Shown here: positions 43,777 through 49,504 of the stretch, in pieces
How the letters are laid out: every line of letters starts with the position of its first letter
Numbering within the stretch: position 1 is the first letter of the stretch
Source of the DNA: Acidobacteriota bacterium
Lineage (GTDB): Bacteria; Acidobacteriota; Thermoanaerobaculia; Thermoanaerobaculales; Sulfomarinibacteraceae
DNA: 49,504 bases
Direction of reading: 5' to 3'
NCBI GenBank assembly: GCA_022340665.1
Contig: JAJDNM010000147.1
Coordinates: 1 to 49,504, forward strand
The notes under the pieces: model-generated
What the model saw: the letters and a program-made list of their open reading frames with translations, nothing else
Told to the model about the DNA's origin: nothing
The model's database searches: none
Translations under genes and position numbers: made by a program

Positions 43777-45005
43777 TGGGCAGGTTCAGAATCGTCTTCC
43801 GTCTCGCCTGGCGAAACCTGTGGCGAAATCACCGTCGCACGCTGATTATGCTGGCTGCGATCGCCGTCGGCGTGTGGGCGATGATATTCATGACGGCGTT
43901 GATGCGCGGCATGGTCGACAACATGGTCGAGGATGGCATCAGCGCAATTCCCGGCCACGTCCAGATCCACGACCCGAAATTCCGTGACGATCCAACGGTT
44001 TCGAATATGATCGCGCCACCGGACGAGAATCTGCTCCAGGTTCTGAACCGCCCGGAGGTCGTCGCATGGGCGACGCGAATACGGGTTCCGGCGGTGATCT
44101 CATCTGAACGTGATACTCGAAGCGTCACGCTGGTCGGTGTCGAACCCGAACGGGAGAGAGACATCAGCTTCGTTGCCGAAGACGTGACGGAGGGACGATT
44201 CCTGGAGTCACGCGACGACCGGGGCCTGGTCGTGGGCCGCAAACTCGTTGAAAAGCTGGAGACCGGCCTCGGCAAACGGGTCGTGATCATGACCCAGGAC
44301 CGGGAGAACGACATCGCCGACCGAGGCTTCCGCATCGTCGGCATTTTCGACTCCAAACTCGTACAGTTCGAAGAGGGGCTCGTGTTCAGCGGCGAGGGAG
44401 CGATACAGGATCTTCTCGGAGTGGGAGATGCGATCTCCGAGGTGGCGGTCCTGGGAACCGACTACCGTGACGTCGAGGGGCTGCGCCGGATGGTGGCCGA
44501 CGCGGCCGGGCCCGGGCTCGAGGTTCTGCCGTGGAACAAGCTCGATCCCTACCTCGGGTCAATGTTGGCCGTGATGGACGGCTTCGTCGTGGTGTGGATC
44601 GTGGTCGTATTTCTGGCGCTCTCGTTTGGCCTCGTCAACACCCTGGTCATGGCTGTCTTCGAGCGTGTGCGCGAGATCGGTCTGATGCTCGCGCTCGGGA
44701 TGACGCCACGCAGCATCCTCACCCAGATCCTGGCGGAGTCTTTCCTCCTGCTGGTCATCGGCCTGGCGGTCGGCAATCTGGCGGCATGGGCCACAATCGA
44801 ACCCCTCCAGGGGGGCATCGACGTCTCCATCGTCGGCGAGGGGATGGAGTACTTCGGCTCCTCGAGCGTCATCTATCCTGCGCTCTACCTGAAAGACGTC
44901 GTTCTCGCCAATGTCATCGTCATCGTGCTCGGATTTCTGGCCAGCCTGGCACCAGCCTGGCGGGCGTCGCAGCTGGACCCGGTGCGGGCCATTACGAGGG
45001 TGTGA
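43776..45005 (+). CDS. FtsX/LolC-E-type ABC permease, second of the pair
   Basis: A 409-residue permease of the same length and topology as its neighbour: RLAWRNLWRNHRRTLIML start, periplasmic domain, and C-terminal helices with VFERVREIGLMLALGMTPRSILTQIL. The ATG overlaps the previous stop (TGATG). The two may pair as a LolC/LolE-like heterodimer. They are only moderately similar in the periplasmic domain, so they may have different roles. Confidence 0.93.
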   Translation: MGRFRIVFRLAWRNLWRNHRRTLIMLAAIAVGVWAMIFMTALMRGMVDNMVEDGISAIPGHVQIHDPKFRDDPTVSNMIAPPDENLLQVLNRPEVVAWATRIRVPAVISSERDTRSVTLVGVEPERERDISFVAEDVTEGRFLESRDDRGLVVGRKLVEKLETGLGKRVVIMTQDRENDIADRGFRIVGIFDSKLVQFEEGLVFSGEGAIQDLLGVGDAISEVAVLGTDYRDVEGLRRMVADAAGPGLEVLPWNKLDPYLGSMLAVMDGFVVVWIVVVFLALSFGLVNTLVMAVFERVREIGLMLALGMTPRSILTQILAESFLLLVIGLAVGNLAAWATIEPLQGGIDVSIVGEGMEYFGSSSVIYPALYLKDVVLANVIVIVLGFLASLAPAWRASQLDPVRAITRV

Positions 45006-45007
45006 TC

Positions 45008-45700
45008 ATGAAAGCAGTACGCTGTGTAGACCTTTGCAAAACCTATCGTCAGGGGCAGGTAGAAGTCACCGGCCTGGACCATGTTCATCTCGAAATAGCC
45101 GACGGCGGATTTGTATGCCTGTCCGCTCCTTCAGGCGGCGGGAAGACAACCCTCCTCAACGCCATCGGAGGCCTCGACACCCCGGACAGCGGTCAGATCT
45201 GGCTCGCAGGCGATCGCATCGACAATCTGGGCAAGGGCGATCTGGCGGAGATGCGCCTCCATCGCATCGGGTTCGTCTTTCAGGCATACAACCTGATTCC
45301 GGTACTGACCGCGAGGGAAAACGTCGAGTTCGTGATGGAGGTCCAGGGCATCCGCGCCGAGGAACGTCGAGAGCGATCTCTGGCGATCCTGGAGGAGGTT
45401 GGCCTTGGCGGCCTCGAGAACCGCCGCCCCGCCGAGATGTCCGGTGGTCAACAGCAGCGGGTGGCGGTCGCCCGCGCTATCGTCTCCCGTCCGGCCCTGG
45501 TGCTCGCCGACGAACCGACTGCCAACCTCGACTCTCAGTCAGCCGACCAGTTGATGGAGCTCTTCGTCGAGCTCAACGAGAACCGCCGCACCACCTTCGT
45601 CATTGCGACCCACGACCGGCGCGTCATGGGGTACGCGCGGCGAGTGATTCGAATGCTCGACGGTCGCATCGTTGGGGACGAAGAACAGGAAGCCGCCTGA
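45008..45700 (+). CDS. LolD-like ABC ATP-binding protein
   Basis: A 230-residue ATPase. The Walker A motif reads APSGGGKT (40-47), with Ala instead of the first Gly. Q-loop VFQAYNLIPVLT, signature MSGGQQQRVAVARAI and Walker B LVLADEPTANLDS are normal. It starts two bases after the second permease and energises the two FtsX-type permeases. Confidence 0.95.
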   Translation: MKAVRCVDLCKTYRQGQVEVTGLDHVHLEIADGGFVCLSAPSGGGKTTLLNAIGGLDTPDSGQIWLAGDRIDNLGKGDLAEMRLHRIGFVFQAYNLIPVLTARENVEFVMEVQGIRAEERRERSLAILEEVGLGGLENRRPAEMSGGQQQRVAVARAIVSRPALVLADEPTANLDSQSADQLMELFVELNENRRTTFVIATHDRRVMGYARRVIRMLDGRIVGDEEQEAA

Positions 45701-45706
45701 AGGCCG

Positions 45707-46984
45707 GTGGTGAAACCTTCGCGACTCGGAATCGCGGTCATGATCGGATGCCTGATCGCATCGGCGGGAGTGGTCCGCGCGGGTGATACGGACTTCGATC
45801 TCAGTGGTCGCCTGAGTCCTCAGATCGCGGTCACGACCTATGCAGACGATAGTGCCTTCAACGACATCTTCGGTTCGAGTTCGGTTGATTCCTCGGTCGA
45901 CGGACGCCTGGTGTTTGACCTCCGGCGCGGTCGCTGGAGCCTCGACATCGACTATCAGCTGATCGGTCTGTACGCGGACCGCCTCGAGTTCACTCGAGGG
46001 CTCCCGGCAAATCTGGGGGCCCTCTTCCCCCATCTGCCGGACGATCGCACCCGACTTTTCGATCTAACTCACGTCTTCACCGACTCCGGGAAGACAGCGG
46101 TCCTTCACCGGCTCGATCGGCTCTCAGTGGGGTATACGTCCGACCGCGTGGTGGTGAAATTCGGCCGGCAGGCGATCACCTGGGGCAACGGTTTGATCTT
46201 CAACGTCATGGACATCTTCAATCCATTCGACCCGGCTGCGGTCGACAAGGAGTACAAGACCGGCGACGATCTGCTCTACGGGCAGTACCTGTTCTCGAAT
46301 GGCGACGACGCCCAGACCGTGATGGTCTTTCGTCGCGACCCTTTCACGGGGGATGTCGAGGCGGACCAGAGCTCGCTCGCCCTCAAGTACCACCACATGG
46401 CCTCGAGCAGCGAGTACGATGCCCTCATTACACAACATTTCGGGGATGCGCTCGCCGGGTTTGGTATGAATCAAAGTATCGGCGGGGCGGTGTGGCGTGG
46501 TGATGTGGTGCTCACCTTTACCGATGACGACACCGTTCTCTCACTGGTGACGAGTCTTTCGTACTCGTGGGTGTGGGGCGGCAGGAATTTCAGCGGCGCG
46601 GCCGAGTACTATGCCAACGGCTTCGGGCGTTCCGACGGTTGCTATTCCCTCATGTGTCTGACCGAGAACCCTGATCTGATCGCGCGCATTTCCCGCGGGG
46701 AGCTGTTCAACCTCGGGCGCCACTACCTGGGGCTCAGTGCCACGGTCGAGGTCACGCCGCTCTTCCAGGTGACTCCGAACGCCTTCGTCAACCTGACGGA
46801 TCCGAGTGCGCTGATCCAGGTGGTTTTCCAGAACGACCTTCGCGAGAACCTCCTGCTGTGGAGCGCGTTCAACCTGCCGGTCGGAGCCAACGGCACCGAG
46901 TTCGGCGGTGGCGCAACCGAGGTGCCCGGCGTGTACCTCTCCTCGGGTCCCGGCATCTCGGCGCAGCTCGTGTGGTACTGGTGA
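45707..46984 (+). CDS. Outer-membrane barrel protein of the envelope transport operon
   Basis: A 425-residue protein with a signal peptide (1-25, ending VVRAG). The body has many alternating strands, WGNGLIFNVMDIFNPFDPAAVDKEY in the middle, and an aromatic C-terminus (AQLVWYW) typical of barrels. The WGNG...NPFDP part resembles DUF1302-like or alginate-export-like barrels, a tentative comparison. Two adjacent GTG codons (45707, 45710) are possible starts. It follows the ATPase gene by six bases. It may be the outer-membrane acceptor or exit of the LolA-like transport system. Confidence 0.82.
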   Translation: MVKPSRLGIAVMIGCLIASAGVVRAGDTDFDLSGRLSPQIAVTTYADDSAFNDIFGSSSVDSSVDGRLVFDLRRGRWSLDIDYQLIGLYADRLEFTRGLPANLGALFPHLPDDRTRLFDLTHVFTDSGKTAVLHRLDRLSVGYTSDRVVVKFGRQAITWGNGLIFNVMDIFNPFDPAAVDKEYKTGDDLLYGQYLFSNGDDAQTVMVFRRDPFTGDVEADQSSLALKYHHMASSSEYDALITQHFGDALAGFGMNQSIGGAVWRGDVVLTFTDDDTVLSLVTSLSYSWVWGGRNFSGAAEYYANGFGRSDGCYSLMCLTENPDLIARISRGELFNLGRHYLGLSATVEVTPLFQVTPNAFVNLTDPSALIQVVFQNDLRENLLLWSAFNLPVGANGTEFGGGATEVPGVYLSSGPGISAQLVWYW

Positions 46985-47005
46985 CGAGAGGCAACCCATC
47001 CGGGT

Positions 47006-48400
47006 TCAGAACGGAAACACGGTCACCAACGCCCCGACAATGGCGAAGAAGATCAGGAAGGGCAGCAGAAAATACCCGACGACGTCGCGTGCCTGGATAC
47101 GAATTCCGGCACCCATCACGGGGAGGATGGTGAGCAGGAAAAAGGGCTGCAGGAGGTTGGTGAGCGACTCGCCGTAGGCCACGGCCATCGCGATTCTGCC
47201 GACCTGAGAGTTGAACTCTGCCGCACTCAGCTGCCCGGCCAAATCACGAGCAGTCTCGATCAACGGCGGCCCGATGACCGCCCATTCACCGCCGGCCGAC
47301 GGAATCGAGAAGTTGACCGCTCCACCGAGGAGAAAAGCGGCCAACGGAAGGGTCTTCAGGGTCACATACGATGTCATCCACTCTGCGATCGCCGTCCCCA
47401 GACCGGTCGCCATCATGATGCCCATGATTCCCGCGTAAAACGGGTACTGAAACACGATCCCCGAGATGTTCGAGCAGGCGCGGGCCATGGCCGTGACATA
47501 TGCGATCGGCGTGCGGTGGAGCAACATGCCGAAGATCAGAAAAATGAAGATCATGAGGTTGAGGTTGAGGTCGAAGCCTCGACGAATGAAGTGCGTGACG
47601 ATGTAAGCAAGGCCCATTGCGACGACGAACATCTGCAGGACGGCGCTGTGGTTCAGCTTGTCGGAGAGAATGGGCTCGGGATCTCTGAGAGCCTCGGCCT
47701 CCTCGGCCACCGTCCATTCCTTTGCGGGTCCCGGGCCGGTTCGCAGATCATCGATTTCGACGGCTGCACCACGCGGTCTCAGGAGCCACATCACGAGCGG
47801 CCCGCCGACCACGTAGAGGGCAATGACTGTCAGGTTGAGCGGGCTGCCGAGGGTCGTACTGACAGGTATCGTGGCGGACAGGAGGCCGCTCTCGATGAGA
47901 AAGTTGTCGGGCGTGTTGAGCATCAGGGGAATCGAGCTCGAAAACCCGGTCACCCACGATCCACTCGATACGAAGACACACGCCATGAGGTATGGGTAGT
48001 GAACGCCACGCACACGAATGGCCAGCTCGCGGCCGAGGACCGCCGCCAGAACGATCCATCCCCAGCTCACGAGGTTGAGCAACTCGCCCGCCACGAGCAC
48101 GGTCAGGTAGACCGAGGCGGGACGGGTGATCTTGAGAGCCAGTCGGTCGATGAGGCGGGCGGCCGGCGCAGACAGGGCGATAGCGTATCCGGTGACGAGG
48201 ATCAGGATGATTTGCATGCCGAACTCGAGCAGCATCCAGAATCCGTCGTACCAGCCTGAGAGAACCTCGAGCGGACCGGCTCCGACCCACAGAACGGCTG
48301 CGATTCCGGTGATGACGGTCAACAACACCGCGAACACGAACGGGTCGGGCAGCGTTCGTCTGATGAACTCTGCACTGTGCTGGGCCAATCTGACGAGCAC
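47006..48400 (-). CDS. atoE: Short-chain fatty acid transporter, AtoE family
   Basis: A 464-residue polytopic protein with about 12 helices. LPDPFVFAVLLTVITGIAA near the start, VSSGSWVTGFSSSIPLMLNTPDN and VNFSIPSAGGEWAVIGPP are typical of the AtoE/TIGR00366 family, which takes up short-chain fatty acids such as butyrate. The GTG at 48400 follows AAGGAG by five bases; the longer open frame to 48418 includes that ribosome site and is less likely. It ends 21 bases from the opposite barrel gene. No ato degradation genes are adjacent. Confidence 0.9.
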   Translation of the reverse strand: MLVRLAQHSAEFIRRTLPDPFVFAVLLTVITGIAAVLWVGAGPLEVLSGWYDGFWMLLEFGMQIILILVTGYAIALSAPAARLIDRLALKITRPASVYLTVLVAGELLNLVSWGWIVLAAVLGRELAIRVRGVHYPYLMACVFVSSGSWVTGFSSSIPLMLNTPDNFLIESGLLSATIPVSTTLGSPLNLTVIALYVVGGPLVMWLLRPRGAAVEIDDLRTGPGPAKEWTVAEEAEALRDPEPILSDKLNHSAVLQMFVVAMGLAYIVTHFIRRGFDLNLNLMIFIFLIFGMLLHRTPIAYVTAMARACSNISGIVFQYPFYAGIMGIMMATGLGTAIAEWMTSYVTLKTLPLAAFLLGGAVNFSIPSAGGEWAVIGPPLIETARDLAGQLSAAEFNSQVGRIAMAVAYGESLTNLLQPFFLLTILPVMGAGIRIQARDVVGYFLLPFLIFFAIVGALVTVFPF

Positions 48401-48505
48401 GAGGTCTCCTTCAATCACTCGATGCGAATGCGGAAATCATAATCTGTAACCCTGTCTCATGCGAGTTCTCCAACTCGTGGGAGAGAGGAAGGGATCTCCT
48501 CGTTC

Positions 48506-49504
48506 CTAATTTCGTATGCGTGTGAGATCGACCTCTGCGTCCCTGGGTGATTTCTTCCATTCAGTGCGCCCGACATCGTAATCCGCCATCGCTTCGGGTG
48601 CCGCCGGCTGTGGAGAGAGCGGCTTTCCGAGCAGCGAAATAGCCTCTGGATCGGGCCGTGCATGGCATCCCGGTTCGAGGTTCTCCTCGAGATACCTGGT
48701 GAGAAGGGTGTAGAGATGCATTGTTGTTCCCTCGCCCTCGGAGATGCCGTGCGACCGATTCGGATACGCCATCATCTCGAATTGCTTGTCGTGCTTCACG
48801 AGCTCGTTGATCAGCCTCTCGGCGCCCTGGTAGTGCACATTGTCGTCCCCTGTGCCGTGAACCAGAAGGAGATTGCCTTCGAGCCGGTGGGCGTGGTTGA
48901 TGGGAGAGCCATCGAAATAGCCCTGTTCGTTGATCTCGGGCAACGCCATGTAGCGCTCCTGATAAACGGTGTCGTAGAGCCTCTGGTCTGGGACCGAGGC
49001 GACCGCCAGGCCGACCGAGTAGATGTCCGGGTAACGGAAGAGCGCGTTCAGCGTCATTGTGCCACCGCCGCTCCATCCCCATACGCCGACACGGTCCGGG
49101 TCGATGAACGGCCATCGGTCGATCATCGCCCGCACTCCAGCCGCCTGGTCGGCTGATGCCAAAATTCCGATCTGTCGGTAAACCGACTTGCGCCACTCAC
49201 GGCCGCGAGGTGCCGGCGTGCCGCGGTTGTCGAGGCTCGCCACCAGGTACCCGCGCTGGGCAAGCATCAGGTGCCACATACCGGTGTTCCGCCCCCATTG
49301 ATTGCCGACCGTCTGGCCCGCGGGTTCGCCATACACATATACCAGGAGGGGATAACTCTTCGCCGGGTCGAATTCAGGTGGTTTGATGAGCCAACCATCG
49401 ACTTCGACTCCGTCGGCAACGCCGACCCTGAAGGACTCGATCGACAATCGAGCGACGCGGTCGAATGCGGCCTGTGCGTCGGCGTTGTCTTCCAGCACCC
49501 GTTT
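48506..49504 (-). CDS. S9-family prolyl oligopeptidase/dipeptidyl peptidase IV-like, C-terminal part (cut by window end)
   Basis: The last 332 residues lie in the window; the frame is open to the edge. The alpha/beta-hydrolase domain has YPLLVYVYGEPAGQTVGN, the nucleophile motif GWSGGG, the acid GTGDDNVH and the His in RSHGISEG, so the catalytic triad is complete. The beta-propeller half lies beyond the window. DPP IV-type peptidases remove N-terminal X-Pro dipeptides; bacterial ones are usually periplasmic. A C-terminal tail of about 55 residues after the His is unusual in its Pro/charged content. Confidence 0.92.
   Translation of the reverse strand, partial: KRVLEDNADAQAAFDRVARLSIESFRVGVADGVEVDGWLIKPPEFDPAKSYPLLVYVYGEPAGQTVGNQWGRNTGMWHLMLAQRGYLVASLDNRGTPAPRGREWRKSVYRQIGILASADQAAGVRAMIDRWPFIDPDRVGVWGWSGGGTMTLNALFRYPDIYSVGLAVASVPDQRLYDTVYQERYMALPEINEQGYFDGSPINHAHRLEGNLLLVHGTGDDNVHYQGAERLINELVKHDKQFEMMAYPNRSHGISEGEGTTMHLYTLLTRYLEENLEPGCHARPDPEAISLLGKPLSPQPAAPEAMADYDVGRTEWKKSPRDAEVDLTRIRN

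Noticed and set aside
48462-48477. Hairpin CGAGTT/AACTCG as a terminator after the S9 peptidase gene
   Set aside because: No T run follows on the minus strand, and the stem is only six pairs.
1-49504. CRISPR arrays, insertion sequences, integrases, toxin-antitoxin or phage defence genes
   Set aside because: I found no spaced direct repeats, transposase or integrase motifs, or toxin-like small gene pairs on either strand.

Overview
The window is a GC-rich, densely coded stretch of chromosome from a Gram-negative bacterium. Outer-membrane barrels, a TolC-type channel, LolA/LolCDE-like proteins and Tat-type signals point to a two-membrane cell. The eukaryotic-type Ser/Thr kinase is written in the style common in Acidobacteriota, and together with the mixed gene content this suggests that phylum. 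This is an inference: no rRNA or other marker lies in the window. I see no tRNA, rRNA, insertion sequence, phage gene or CRISPR array, and no gene-free stretch longer than about 300 bases.

Region 1 (1-13275) looks like a light/UV and oxidative-stress neighbourhood. It opens with the 5' end of a TetR repressor gene that has its own promoter and operator, and a small exported Spy/CpxP-like protein. Then come an SDR lacking its catalytic Tyr, an iron-sulfur (6-4)-type photolyase overlapping a 100-residue partner, an ABC transporter of the AttEFGH type with its AttH/CrtC lipocalin, a DUF523-DUF1722 protein (the family of tRNA 4-thiouridine desulfidases), a Tat-exported class V aminotransferase, a renalase-like flavoprotein, a secreted fasciclin protein and a glutathione peroxidase.

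Region 2 (13320-19396) holds a PNPOx-like protein translationally coupled to a phosphotransferase with the domain order of rifampin phosphotransferase, a redox run (CAAC thioredoxin, a 60-residue protein, 2-Cys peroxiredoxin) and an archease-RtcB RNA-repair pair.

Region 3 (19432-25070) is a minus-strand three-gene unit: a protein with a possible RelA/SpoT-like segment, a PhnD-like binding protein with a C-terminal membrane helix, and a Ser/Thr kinase fused to a membrane PAP2 domain. A beta-barrel gene diverges from it. This is the best candidate here for an undescribed signalling system.

Region 4 (25274-30912) has a tetraheme cytochrome c, a four-cluster ferredoxin and an NrfD-type membrane protein, followed by a MobA-like protein but no molybdoenzyme. 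Then come a PilZ protein, a secreted Ntn hydrolase and a peptidase-M24-like fragment.

Region 5 (30905-39585, minus strand) has tryptophanase and a complete TetR-controlled drug-efflux operon: TetR, HlyD-type adaptor, ATPase, TolC-type channel, ATPase, two ABC-2 permeases. A near-ideal promoter sits directly against a perfect 10-bp inverted repeat.

Region 6 (39665-49504) has malonyl-CoA decarboxylase, then a TetR-headed operon for an envelope transport system (LolA-like protein, two FtsX-type permeases, LolD-like ATPase, outer-membrane barrel). On the minus strand follow an AtoE-type short-chain fatty-acid transporter and an S9 peptidase cut by the window end.
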